A stretch of 15,022 nucleotides of DNA, taken from contig NZ_BMOM01000046.1 in NCBI RefSeq assembly GCF_014647075.1, positions 1-15,022 of the forward strand. Reading direction: 5' to 3'. The notes under the pieces are model-generated. The model worked only from the letters and a program-made list of their open reading frames with translations. It was not told the origin of the DNA and made no database searches. Origin of the DNA: Deinococcus aerophilus. Its GTDB lineage: Bacteria > Deinococcota > Deinococci > Deinococcales > Deinococcaceae. Made by a program: the position numbers and the translations under genes. This document shows positions 1-6,958 of the stretch, in pieces. Numbering within the stretch: position 1 is the first letter of the stretch; each line of letters opens with the position of its first letter.

Positions 1-10
1 CTCCGGATCT

Positions 11-90
11 TCAGTAAAAACGCAGAATTCCTCGGCCAGCACGGATATTCACTGCGCTATGCAAGGTGCAACTCCTGAGCTGAAGTCTCG
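11..90 (-). pseudogene. Out-of-frame remainder of the resolvase recognition helix
   Basis: On the minus strand, after the codons for LARDF, one alternative frame reads SRSCTLHSAV and then runs to a stop at 11-13. This resembles the second half of a resolvase helix-turn-helix (SRxTLYxAL). The visible in-frame ending (SSGVAPCIAQ) does not. A two-base difference near positions 80-90 would restore continuity. The alternative is that the recombinase simply has an aberrant short tail, or that there is a sequencing error. Confidence 0.45.
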
Positions 91-606
91 GGCCAAGCTG
101 GCCTTCGATTCGCCCCCTTGGGCACGCTGCCGCAGCTCACTAATTTGAGCCGCGGTCAGCGCCTTCCTGCGCCCCTTATATACCCCAGCCTTCTTGGCCG
201 CCTCGATGCCTTCACGCTGCCGCTCGCGAATCAGGGCGCGCTCGAACTCCGCAAAGGCCCACATCACGCTCAGCAGCAGCCTGGACATCGCCGAGTCTTC
301 CCCGGTAAAGGTCAGCCCCTCCTTGATGAACTCGACGCGCACGCCTTTGCCCGTCAATCCGTTGACCAGGGCGCGCAGATCGTCGAGACTGCGGGCCAGG
401 CGGTCCATGCTGTGGACAACCACGGTGTCCCCCTCACGGGCGTGGCTCAGCAGGGCGGTGAGATGCGGGCGGTGGGCGTGGCCACCGCTAACCTTGTCAG
501 TGAAGACTTTGTCGAAGGTCAACCCGTCCAGCTGACGGGCAGTGTTCTGGTCCTCGGACGAGACGCGGGTGTAGCCGAGGCGGTGGCCTCTGGCGGACTC
601 TTTCAT
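49..606 (-). CDS. Serine recombinase of the Tn3 resolvase/invertase family, C-terminus probably frameshifted
   Basis: The 185-residue product resembles small serine recombinases that resolve cointegrates or invert DNA through a covalent phosphoserine intermediate. The N-terminus shows GYTRVSSEDQ, with Ser16 as the expected nucleophile. Further on is MDRLARSLDDL, whose Arg69 and Arg72 match the conserved active-site arginines, and then the long E-helix region with FAEFERALIRERQREGIEAA. A helix-turn-helix follows from about residue 150 (LTAAQISELRQRA...SKASLARDF) but stops at SSGVAPCIAQ, where the family normally has a recognition helix like GVSRxTLYxxL. Shifting frame at that point gives SRSCTLHSAV and an open frame to position 11, so the gene is probably broken by a small indel. 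The start is supported by AGGAG five bases before the ATG. No Tn3 transposase gene is visible, so it is a solitary resolvase or an element edge. Family assignment is secure; activity is doubtful. Confidence 0.9.
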   Translation of the reverse strand: MKESARGHRLGYTRVSSEDQNTARQLDGLTFDKVFTDKVSGGHAHRPHLTALLSHAREGDTVVVHSMDRLARSLDDLRALVNGLTGKGVRVEFIKEGLTFTGEDSAMSRLLLSVMWAFAEFERALIRERQREGIEAAKKAGVYKGRRKALTAAQISELRQRAQGGESKASLARDFSSGVAPCIAQ

Positions 607-1064
607 GGGAGCTCCTGTCAGGTTGGGCTCCTAGAGCTTGACAGGATACTGTCAGATATGTCGGAAAACCACCCCAATCTGACACATTCTCTGCTTTGTT
701 CCTGACGTCGGGTTGGGGTATACCCCGCTGGGCGTGCGGGAAGCCGAGGTGTTACTAACGTCCAGCGGTCAACAGGTGCGCCTGCTGGATCCCCGCCCGG
801 TGGCCGCTCTGGCGACATGGGACTGGGTCACCCAAAATGACCAGGGGTTCGGCCTCAGCCCCCGGCCGCTGACCGAGGTTCTGCCCGCACCCAAAACCTG
901 ATCCGGCAGGCAGAGCAGCGTGACCGGCCGCCAGCCCAAACCCAAACACGTGTTTGAGTTCGGCTCAAGGTGGTCTATTCCCCCGAAAACAGGACCGTCA
1001 CTGAGCAGAAAACCGGGGCACCCTCAGCGTGTTTCAAGTGCTCGAGCTCAGAGTGAGGTTCAAA
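607..1064. other. Gap between resolvase and truncated hydrolase; short unassigned frame and palindromes
   Basis: No convincing gene is present. A plus-strand frame from a TTG at 713 to 901 encodes 62 residues, including the stretch VRLLDPRPVAALATWDWV. I do not recognise it, and it lacks a good ribosome binding site. A perfect palindrome, GGGGTATACCCC, lies at 715-726. It contains CstR-like half-sites in inverted order and may be a decayed or unrelated operator. A 14-base perfect palindrome, CAAACACGTGTTTG, lies at 943-956. The stretch around 974-1003 (CCCCCGAAAACAGGACC) recalls the termini of IS3-type elements, but no partner end or transposase was found. Confidence 0.4.
616..684. promoter_or_regulatory. 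Cluster of TGTCA/TGACA motifs upstream of the resolvase: candidate res site or operator
   Basis: Five copies of TGTC(A/G) or its complement occur in 69 bases: TGTCA at 616, TGACA at 639, TGTCA at 650, TGTCG at 659 and TGACA at 680. Two of them form a perfect inverted repeat, TGACAG-GATA-CTGTCA (639-654). Tn3-family res sites are built from several inverted-repeat subsites with TGTC-type ends located immediately upstream of the resolvase gene, which also lets resolvase repress itself. Position and motif density fit that model, but subsite spacing is not clear enough to call subsites I-III. Confidence 0.45.
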
Positions 1065-1724
1065 TCAAACCACGTCGTCTGGCGCACCCCGAGGCGAGGG
1101 GGGCACGCCCTGGCCAACCGCCCCGGCGCCCTTCACGGCATCCGGCCGAGTGGTCCGCTCTGTCACCTTGAGGATCAATTGCACCGTCTCGGCAGGGCTA
1201 TCCCACTGCGGACAGTGTCCGCTGTGTTCGAACCAGTAGACCTGCGCCTGCGGAAACAGACTCAAGGCCCGCCATGCCTGCTGGGGCAAACATACCCGGT
1301 CATAGTGGCCCCAAGCAATCACCATGGGCTCAGTCAAGGTGTCGGTGGCTGTGCCCGGTGGCACGTCCCCTCCCCGCAGAATTAAACTGCGCCTGAGTTC
1401 CTGCACGGAGGGGGACGCTGCGTAGGACTTCATTTCAGCGAGCGCCACGTCTGCAGGAATGTCCCAGGGATGCGAGGAGTACTGGGCAAAAAGCAACGTG
1501 CGTCCCCACCGGGTGCGGGTCAGCAGGGGCATCAAGGGACGCGAGAGCCGAATCAGTCCCAGAGACAGTTGACCTGTCCGGTCAAAAAACGGCTGTTCCC
1601 AGCCCTGCTGAAAGCCGCCCGGATCGAGGGCGACGACGGCCCCCACCACGCCGCGGCGGGCCAGTTCCATCGCCAAGCGGCCTCCCGGTGGACCCTGACC
1701 GCGGCGGAAGGCGTGAAAATGCAT
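1065..1724 (-). pseudogene. Alpha/beta hydrolase, 5'-truncated (C-terminal two thirds remains)
   Basis: The remaining 219-residue frame matches the second part of an alpha/beta hydrolase fold: PGGRLAMELARRG as the helix after the nucleophile elbow, VVALDPGGF as the next strand, a cap region, then VIAWGHYDRV with Asp142 as the likely acid and WFEHSGHCPQWDSP with His170 as the catalytic histidine. The N-terminal strands, the oxyanion hole and the nucleophile are missing. Where GxSxGG is expected the frame reads GQGPPGG, and an in-frame stop lies a few codons before the first ATG. About 80-110 residues have therefore been lost. The region beyond the break (1725-1917) is non-coding and contains a repeat/hairpin element, so an insertion-deletion event is a reasonable cause. 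It is unlikely to make a working enzyme. Confidence 0.75.
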
Positions 1725-2124
1725 CGACGCACCCTAATAGGCTTTAAGCAACCCGTCGTGCCTTGGGGGACAGTCCACCCGTCAGCCCAGGCAAAACCCA
1801 GCAACATTCCCAACGGTCCAGCTTGCGGGCCTCCCCTTCGACTGAAGACCGATTGCGCAGTTGTGCAGCATGGAGACAGGGGAAGGCTTAGCTTTCCCCC
1901 GTCTCCATGCCGGTAGTTCAAGCGAACTGTGGCGCGCGGTTCACCAGACCGGTCACGCAGCCCCAGAACGAGCCCTGCTGTCGGGTGTCCTTCCGATAGA
2001 ACTCTCGGCACACCCGGAACTTCCCCAGGCGAATGATCAGGTACCCAGACGGGCGGCCAGAAACAGCAGTACCGCTGTCACCGCACGGTTCGGGTTCGCC
2101 GCCCAGTCCAGAGCGCTCCACTGC
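1725..2124. other. Gap between hydrolase remnant and TauE terminator; one unassigned minus frame
   Basis: Besides the motif/hairpin element, a minus-strand frame from a GTG at 2121 to 1918 encodes 67 residues, ending in FRVCREFYRKDTRQQG and then SFWGCVTGLVNRAPQFA. I do not recognise it and it has no ribosome binding site, because the terminator T-tract precedes it. Its placement right before the hairpin would fit the 3' end of a degraded transposase or other gene. Another minus frame continues TauE past its stop codon to about 2034 with coding-like codons, but the terminator argues against its use. Confidence 0.35.
1843..1910. repeat. Conserved motif plus long hairpin, copy 1
   Basis: TGAAGACCGATTGCGCAG plus TTG (1843-1863) is followed at 1868-1910 by an almost perfect hairpin: a ten-base outer stem (GCATGGAGAC with its complement), one mismatch, a nine-base inner stem and a TTA loop. 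The same motif, with two base changes, recurs at 14943-14963 and is again followed by a strong hairpin of unrelated sequence. A conserved block with a structurally conserved but sequence-variable stem suggests a dispersed repeat family or the outer end of an insertion sequence. On the minus strand a 67-codon frame ends at 1918, just before the hairpin. Confidence 0.65.
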
Positions 2125-2150
2125 AAAAAAAGCGCCACCCGGAGGTGGCC
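2125..2150 (-). terminator. Intrinsic terminator after the TauE gene
   Basis: Read on the minus strand, GCCACC-TCCG-GGTGGC forms a six-base-pair GC-rich stem with a tetraloop, followed after two bases by seven consecutive T residues. It starts 24 bases after the TauE stop codon and is the natural end of the leftward sulfur operon. Confidence 0.85.
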
Positions 2151-2174
2151 AGCAGCGCCGGTATAGAAGCGGAA

Positions 2175-2978
2175 TCAGGGCCGTAGGGCCGCCGGGGCAA
2201 CGGGTTCTGAGTGGGCCTGCTGCCAGTGGCTCAGGGCACTGGGGACATTGGTGTAGAGGATATACACTCCCAGCACCACCAGAAAGCCCGCGAAGGAACG
2301 CCGGAGTGCTTGCTGGGAGAGAAAGCGCGACAGGTAATTTCCGGCCAGACTGCCCAGGATTCCGATGCCGCCCAGCAGGCCGATCAGGTTCCAGTGCAGC
2401 GCCTGGACTCCGCTGAGCGCGTGCATGGTAAACCCCATCGCCGAGGTCAGGGTGATGATCACCAGACTGGTCCCCACCGCCACCGTCATGGGCAGGCCGA
2501 GCAGCAGCACCAGGGCCGGCAGAATCAGAAAGCCGCCGCCCACCCCCACCACACCGGTCAGCACGCCCACACCGAGACCGGCACCCAGAATCTGCCACCA
2601 GGGCCGGGAAGTTTGCCCGGAGGTGTCCGGGGTGGGTCTGAACATGCGCAGGGCGGCGACCAGCATCACTACCGCGAAGATCAACAGCTGCGCCGCGGCG
2701 GGCAGAGCGTGGCTGAGCAAGGTGCCCAGCAGGGTGCCCGCCAGGCCGGGTAAGCCAAAGAGCACGACGGCCCGCCAGTCGGTACAGCGCCGCCAGGCAC
2801 ACGGCACGGCCCCGAACAGGGCGATCAGACCCACCACCGCCAGACTCTCGGTGATGGCGAGCTTGGGGTCCTCACCGACCAGATACACGAGTACCGGCAC
2901 GGTCAGGATGGAGCCGCCCGACCCGAGCAGGCCCAGGCTCAGGCCGATCACGAGGGCGCCGATCCACGCCAGAATCAT
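2175..2978 (-). CDS. TauE/SafE family sulfur-anion exporter
   Basis: This is a 267-residue polytopic membrane protein of the TauE/SafE (DUF81) family, known members of which export sulfite, sulfoacetate or related anions. It shows the family's two-fold design. Half one begins [24 protein letters not shown]. Half two repeats the glycine-rich motif as [22 protein letters not shown] near residues 157-179. About eight hydrophobic segments are visible, separated by a polar loop near residues 113-125. The length is normal. The ATG at 2976-2978 has no obvious Shine-Dalgarno sequence. The gene is last in the leftward operon, 77 bases after the single rhodanese and just before a strong terminator. TauE is also part of the Staphylococcus cst locus, so export of sulfite or thiosulfate made by the upstream enzymes is the best inference; the exact substrate is not readable from sequence. 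Confidence 0.9.
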   Translation of the reverse strand: MILAWIGALVIGLSLGLLGSGGSILTVPVLVYLVGEDPKLAITESLAVVGLIALFGAVPCAWRRCTDWRAVVLFGLPGLAGTLLGTLLSHALPAAAQLLIFAVVMLVAALRMFRPTPDTSGQTSRPWWQILGAGLGVGVLTGVVGVGGGFLILPALVLLLGLPMTVAVGTSLVIITLTSAMGFTMHALSGVQALHWNLIGLLGGIGILGSLAGNYLSRFLSQQALRRSFAGFLVVLGVYILYTNVPSALSHWQQAHSEPVAPAALRP

Positions 2979-3055
2979 CGTGCGGGTCCGTTGAAAGAGT
3001 GCCGTGGCAGAGGAGGAAAAAAGTTACCCGACCTGTTCAGATCCCGCATGGTCCT

Positions 3056-3358
3056 TCACTCCTCGGTGGGCAGGCCCGAGCGCATCCAGCCGCCGGTGCC
3101 TCCAAGCAGGTTGGAAACGTCGTGAATGCCGTTCTCGGCCAGAAACTCCGCGGCGCTGGCCGAGCGCCCGCCGCTGGCACACACGACGACCAGGGGGCCC
3201 TGCAGCTCGCCGATCCGGGCCGGCAATGTGCCCAGGGGAATGTTGCGTGCGCCGGGAATATGGCCGCTCTGGTACTCCCAGTCCTCGCGCACGTCGATGA
3301 TCTGTGTGCCCTGTTGCTGCAGCTTCTGTAGGTCCTGCGGGGCAATGTCCTGATACAT
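3056..3358 (-). CDS. Single-domain rhodanese (sulfurtransferase)
   Basis: This 100-residue cytoplasmic protein is one complete rhodanese domain. IIDVREDWEYQSGHIPGARNIPLG carries the conserved DVR and the GHIPGA signature. The active-site loop is CASGGRS, with Cys60 as the residue that forms the persulfide, and the fold ends with NLLGGTGGW. There is no signal peptide and no fused domain. The start is supported by GGGAGAG six bases before the ATG. It lies 34 bases after the CstB-like gene and reads the same way, so the two should be co-transcribed. In the context of a persulfide dioxygenase and a CstR-type regulator, it probably moves sulfane sulfur between persulfides, sulfite and thiols. It would fill the role that the multidomain CstA plays in Staphylococcus, without the TusA domain. 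The donor and acceptor are unknown. Confidence 0.93.
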   Translation of the reverse strand: MYQDIAPQDLQKLQQQGTQIIDVREDWEYQSGHIPGARNIPLGTLPARIGELQGPLVVVCASGGRSASAAEFLAENGIHDVSNLLGGTGGWMRSGLPTEE

Positions 3359-3392
3359 GATGGTCTCTCCCTGGGCTCAGTGAGGCTGTGAT

Positions 3393-4769
3393 TCAGGCCT
3401 GGACATGTGCCCTGGCAGCGGCGTAGCCGCCTTCAAGGTCAATCACGTTGTCGAAGCCCTCGGCGCGCAGAACGCTGACGGCAGCGGCGCTGCGGGCTCC
3501 GCTCTGGCAATGGACGACCACCGGGCGGTCACGGGGAATCCGCCCGAGGTTTTGGGTCAGCCGTCCGGCGTGCAGCTGGGTGGCTCCCTCGAGATGGCCG
3601 GCCTCGTACTCGCTTCTGGCCCGCACATCGAGCACGAAGACCTGACTCAGGTCGAGTTCGGCGGCGGGCGTGGCCTGTTGAGGCTGGGTATCCAGTCCGG
3701 CCAGCGTGCTGATAAACCCGCTGACCCTGTCAATGCCGGTCATCCACAGGCGGCGGCGCAGTTCATCGGCCTGCTCCGGCGTGGAGGCCAGCAACACGTA
3801 CTCCTTGCCGGGGTCCAGCAACCAGCCCGACCACGTTTCGAAGGTCTTGCCGGCCGGCAGATGCACGCTGCCGGGAACCGCGCCCGCCTGATACGCTTCG
3901 CGGGGACGGGTGTCGAGCAAACGCACGCCGCGCTCAAGGGCGACAAGAACGTCCTGCGCGGACAGCGCCGCGAGCGGCTGAACTTCGCCGAGCAGCGCCG
4001 GGCCCGCTCTGTTCTGGCGCTTCATGCGCCCGTAGTAGGCAGGGGCGTCCGGCTGACCTTCAAGCAGGGCGGCTGTGAAGGCGGCCTCGTTGTTGTCGGC
4101 GAGGTGATCCGCCCACCACGCGAAGTGGCGCTCGTACCCCACGGTGGTGCTCTCTACTGCACCCAGCGCTTTACCGCAGGCGCTGCCCGAACCGTGGCCG
4201 GGCCAGACCTGCACGTAGTCGGCAAGGGGCCCGAATTTCCGGCTCAGGCTCTCAAACATCTGCTGCGCGCCGGCAAAGCGGGTGTCCTCGCCGCCCGCCG
4301 CCTCGTCGAGCAGATCGGGGCGGCCCAGATCGCCGACGAACACGAAGTCGCCGCTGAGCAGCATGACCGGTTGCGAAGTGCGGGCACCGTCAATCACCAG
4401 AAAGCTGAGGTGTTCGGGCGTGTGACCGGGGGTGTGCAGCGCCCGCAACACCACATTGCCCAGGCGGATCTCGCTGCCGTCCCGCAGACCTTCGTGGTCA
4501 AAGGCGTACTGCCACTCGGGGCCGCCCTCATCGCTGAGGTACAGCGCCGCGCCGGTCTGGGCCGCGAGTTCACGGCTGCCGCTGAGGTAGTCGGCGTGGA
4601 TGTGCGTCTCGGTCACTGCGACGATCCTGAGGTTTTCCTGCCGGGCGAGCTCGAGGTACCGGCGAACGTCGCGCACCGGATCCACCACGACCGCCGTGCC
4701 GTTTTGCTGGCAGCCGATCAGATACGAGGCCTGGGCCAGGTCGGTGTCATACAGACGTTTGAAGTACAT
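3393..4769 (-). CDS. cstB: CstB-like persulfide dioxygenase fused to two rhodanese domains
   Basis: The 458-residue protein starts with a metallo-beta-lactamase fold of the persulfide dioxygenase type: [10 protein letters not shown] (His56, His58, Asp60), TPGHTPEH (His116), [17 protein letters not shown] (Asp141) and [11 protein letters not shown] (His192). Tyr61 stands where two-metal hydrolases have a second-site His, which fits a mononuclear iron centre held by His56, His116 and Asp141. Residues about 268-355 form a first rhodanese domain ([22 protein letters not shown]) with no catalytic cysteine: the loop reads VLLASTPEQ. Residues about 372-458 form an active rhodanese domain with HCQSGARS (Cys421). 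This order matches CstB, which oxidises persulfides to sulfite and makes thiosulfate. The ATG at 4767-4769 was chosen over an upstream frame because of GGAGGAG just before it and because the fold begins there. A consensus promoter with an embedded operator lies upstream. Cytoplasmic. Confidence 0.92.
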   Translation of the reverse strand: MYFKRLYDTDLAQASYLIGCQQNGTAVVVDPVRDVRRYLELARQENLRIVAVTETHIHADYLSGSRELAAQTGAALYLSDEGGPEWQYAFDHEGLRDGSEIRLGNVVLRALHTPGHTPEHLSFLVIDGARTSQPVMLLSGDFVFVGDLGRPDLLDEAAGGEDTRFAGAQQMFESLSRKFGPLADYVQVWPGHGSGSACGKALGAVESTTVGYERHFAWWADHLADNNEAAFTAALLEGQPDAPAYYGRMKRQNRAGPALLGEVQPLAALSAQDVLVALERGVRLLDTRPREAYQAGAVPGSVHLPAGKTFETWSGWLLDPGKEYVLLASTPEQADELRRRLWMTGIDRVSGFISTLAGLDTQPQQATPAAELDLSQVFVLDVRARSEYEAGHLEGATQLHAGRLTQNLGRIPRDRPVVVHCQSGARSAAAVSVLRAEGFDNVIDLEGGYAAARAHVQA

Positions 4770-4823
4770 GTCTCTCCTCCGTGAACGCCTGCCGGTTGAG
4801 ACAGGCACGTTCGAGATGGCTGG

Positions 4824-4852
4824 ATCATATACCCCCTGGGGGTATATGTCAA
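4824..4852 (-). promoter_or_regulatory. Sigma70 promoter with a palindromic CstR-type operator as its spacer
   Basis: On the minus strand TTGACA (4847-4852) and TATGAT (4824-4829) are separated by exactly 17 bases. A perfect inverted repeat with 11-base arms (CATATACCCCC and its complement, one central base) occupies 4826-4848, so it fills the spacer and overlaps both hexamers. G/C-tract palindromes flanked by AT are typical operators of the CsoR/CstR family. Transcription should begin near 4817, leaving about 48 bases of leader before the CstB-like start codon. Confidence 0.85.
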
Positions 4853-4875
4853 AGATTCCCGCGAGGACCTCTCGA

Positions 4876-6306
4876 TCAGACCAGCAGCACGCTGGGTGGC
4901 GCCGCCACCACAGGACCGCGCGTTTTAAGCTCGGCGAGCATGGCATCCAGGGCACGGACCGGCAGTTCACGCCGGTCGCGCCCGAAGCGGGACGGAACCG
5001 CCTGGTTGGTCAGAAACGCCACCGGGTACTGCCGGTCAGGCTCCAGCGGCTCGCCGCCGATCTCGATGCGCTGCACGCGGGCACCGAACGGGTTTTCCAC
5101 CTTGGCGTACAGCACTACGCCGTGCATGCGCTTGACATAGCCGCCGCGCTGCCGCCAGGGGTCGCGGGCGAAGACCGCCTCCAGATTGTCTTCGAGCATC
5201 TCGGCGATCTCCGTGCCGCTGAGCTCTGCCCGGCTGATCGGTGGATTATGGGGCACCAGGTTCCAGACCGCCAGCCGCGATACCGGGCCCGGCGCAATCG
5301 GCGCGCCGTAACGCCAGCCGTTCGAAAAGGCGATGTCGGTATGGGCCGCGTGCGCCACGGCCGCCGTCAGAAAATCGTCCGCAGGGGCCGAGAGGGTGGT
5401 GCCCCGGTGCAGCAGGATTTCGGTGTGCCCGACGATCTCTTCTTCGGCCTCCTGAAAGGGAGCCAGTGCCTCCGAGATCCGCCCGGCCAGCGCCGGATCA
5501 CTCGGCCGGGCGTCATGCATCTGGACAAGTTCGTGGTGAAGCAACTCCACCCGGCCGGCCGTCACCTGCAGGTCGAGGCGCGTGACAAAGCTGCCGTGAC
5601 AGCCTGCCTGGGTGATCAGGGTCTGGCCCACCCGCTGCGGCTCACTCAGGCGGTTGTGGGTGTGGCCGCTGAGCAGCACGTCAATGCCCGGAACTTCTGC
5701 GGCCAGCGCGCAGTCCTGCGGAAACCCCAGGTGCGACAGCACCACCACCACGTCGACCTGCTCGACTTCACGCAGGTGTTGCACGAGGTGCCTCGTCTCG
5801 GCCCGGCCGTCGGTAAAGCGCAGCCCACGGCCGAAGCGCGGCGGCATGTCGCCGATGATGTTGGAGGCCAGGCCCAGCACCCCCACCCGCACGCCCCGCT
5901 CCAGCACCCGGAACGGCGCAAAGGCCCGCTCCGACGTATCCTCGGCGTAGATGTTGGCAGCCAGCAGGGGATACTTTAGCCGGTCGGCCAGCCGCGCCAG
6001 CTGATCGGGACCGTACCCGAAGTCCCAGTGGGCGGTCATGCCATCAAAGGCGAGCTCGTTGAGCAGCTCTGGCATGAACTCGGCCTGTGCAGCGACCACC
6101 GGGCCGGTGCCGTGCATGGTGTCTCCATTGTCGAGGGCTACCACGGCGCCGGAACAGTCGGCGCGGACCTGATCGAAATAGGCCTTGATCCGTGCCAGCC
6201 CACCGGCGGTATGGATCACCGGCCGACCGCGTTCCCAGAACAATTCCGGGTGCGGTTCGAGGTAAGCGTGCAGGTCATTGAGTTGCAACAAGGTCAGCTG
6301 AGGCAT
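4876..6306 (-). CDS. SoxB-like metallophosphoesterase/5'-nucleotidase family hydrolase, cytoplasmic
   Basis: The 476-residue protein has the calcineurin-like plus 5'-nucleotidase C-terminal domain layout. Metal-site motifs are LNDLHAYL (Asp11, His13), [11 protein letters not shown] (Asp62), [10 protein letters not shown] (residues 90-99), [11 protein letters not shown] (His192) and [10 protein letters not shown] (His215, His217). The C-terminal domain follows from about residue 295, with [13 protein letters not shown]. Ordinary 5'-nucleotidases read GNHEFDYG at the fourth motif. The form AHWDF seen here instead resembles, as I recall it, the HWEF of SoxB, the di-manganese enzyme that hydrolyses the thiosulfonate on SoxYZ. 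There is no signal peptide, unlike periplasmic SoxB, and no SoxYZ/AX/CD genes are nearby. AGGAGG precedes the ATG by nine bases. It lies 45 bases after thioredoxin 2 and reads the same way, among persulfide genes, so a sulfur S-sulfonate or thiosulfate substrate is a reasonable inference. Nucleotide hydrolysis remains possible. Confidence 0.85.
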   Translation of the reverse strand: MPQLTLLQLNDLHAYLEPHPELFWERGRPVIHTAGGLARIKAYFDQVRADCSGAVVALDNGDTMHGTGPVVAAQAEFMPELLNELAFDGMTAHWDFGYGPDQLARLADRLKYPLLAANIYAEDTSERAFAPFRVLERGVRVGVLGLASNIIGDMPPRFGRGLRFTDGRAETRHLVQHLREVEQVDVVVVLSHLGFPQDCALAAEVPGIDVLLSGHTHNRLSEPQRVGQTLITQAGCHGSFVTRLDLQVTAGRVELLHHELVQMHDARPSDPALAGRISEALAPFQEAEEEIVGHTEILLHRGTTLSAPADDFLTAAVAHAAHTDIAFSNGWRYGAPIAPGPVSRLAVWNLVPHNPPISRAELSGTEIAEMLEDNLEAVFARDPWRQRGGYVKRMHGVVLYAKVENPFGARVQRIEIGGEPLEPDRQYPVAFLTNQAVPSRFGRDRRELPVRALDAMLAELKTRGPVVAAPPSVLLV

Positions 6307-6351
6307 CAGGGCCCCTCCTTTTCAGGGGGCGGTGTGGCGGGGCGGCGGCCT

Positions 6352-6786
6352 TCAGGACAGCCGCGCACCGCTGGCCGCCGAGATTTTCTGAAGCAAAACC
6401 GATTTCTGAACAGCGCCGATCACCGAATCCACCGCCTCGCCGTCCCGGAAGATCAGCAGGGTGGGGATGCTGCGGACCTGGAACCGGGCGGCGCTCTGGG
6501 GATTCTCGTCGACATTGATCTTGACCACCCGGACCTTGCCCGCCTGCTCGCGGGCGATCTCCTCGAGCACCGGCCCCATCACCCGGCAGGGACCGCACCA
6601 GGGTGCCCAGAAATCCACCAGCACCGGCACGCCGGCCTGGATGTCGCTGGCAAAGCTGGCATCGCTGCCGTCATGCAGCCAGGGAAGAGCCGCGTGGCAG
6701 CGGGCACAGACGGGAACCTGCCCGCCGGGAACACGCTGCACCCGGTTTTTGCTGTGGCATTCAGAACAGATCAACACGTCGTTCAT
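6352..6786 (-). CDS. trxC: Thioredoxin 2 with N-terminal zinc ribbon
   Basis: This is a 144-residue cytoplasmic thiol-disulfide reductase of the thioredoxin 2 type. An N-terminal zinc-binding segment carries CSEC (Cys7, Cys10) and CARC (Cys27, Cys30). The thioredoxin domain follows, with VLVDFWAPWCGPCRVM (Cys64 and Cys67 in the redox WCGPC), VKINVDENP and the cis-proline loop RSIPTLLIF. Length and layout match E. coli TrxC closely. A GAGG lies six bases before the ATG. It is the first gene of the leftward group and is divergent from the cstR-like regulator, with one shared inverted repeat between them at 6877-6895. Thioredoxins reduce persulfides, S-sulfonates and rhodanese intermediates, so here it likely provides reductant to the sulfur enzymes or repairs per-sulfidated proteins. 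The assignment is firm; the specific partner is inferred. Confidence 0.95.
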   Translation of the reverse strand: MNDVLICSECHSKNRVQRVPGGQVPVCARCHAALPWLHDGSDASFASDIQAGVPVLVDFWAPWCGPCRVMGPVLEEIAREQAGKVRVVKINVDENPQSAARFQVRSIPTLLIFRDGEAVDSVIGAVQKSVLLQKISAASGARLS

Positions 6787-6876
6787 GGCAACCTCGCTGT
6801 GTCAGGAAGCTGGAGAAAAGCCGCTGCGCTGGGGCGGCTGCCAGACCATCCGAAACGAAACTGGGCGCACAGAAAC

Positions 6877-6895
6877 GATACCCGCCTGGGGTATC
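6877..6895. promoter_or_regulatory. Second CstR-type operator, shared by divergent trx2 and regulator genes
   Basis: GATACCCGCCTGGGGTATC holds seven-base inverted arms (GATACCC and GGGTATC) around five bases. Its halves match those of the perfect palindrome at 4826-4848. It lies 91 bases from the trx2 start and 64 bases from the regulator start. A possible plus-strand -10 hexamer, TATCAT (6892-6897), overlaps its right arm, although no good -35 is visible 17 bases upstream. Binding here would give autoregulation and control of trx2. Confidence 0.8.
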
Positions 6896-6958
6896 ATTCC
6901 CATAGAAGAAACATGAACGTTGGTGCAACCCCTCACCGTCAATGAAAGGAAGGTCAGC

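Noticed and set aside
974..1003. IS3-like terminal sequence (CCCCCGAAAACAGGACC)
   Set aside because: Only one possible end is present, with no matching inverted partner, target duplication or transposase in the window.
2034..2174. In-frame continuation of TauE past its stop (…DWAANPNRAVTAVLLFLAARLGT)
   Set aside because: Codons look plausible, but the stretch begins after a normal TauE stop, crosses a strong intrinsic terminator and has no start of its own.
3405..4784. 459-codon plus-strand open frame opposite the CstB-like gene
   Set aside because: Composition has no motif, and the minus strand shows intact catalytic residues of a known three-domain protein. This is a GC-rich antisense shadow.
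4600..5979. 459-codon plus-strand open frame opposite the SoxB-like gene
   Set aside because: Arg/His/Pro-rich shadow that crosses the CstB-like promoter and operator; no ribosome binding site and no known motif.
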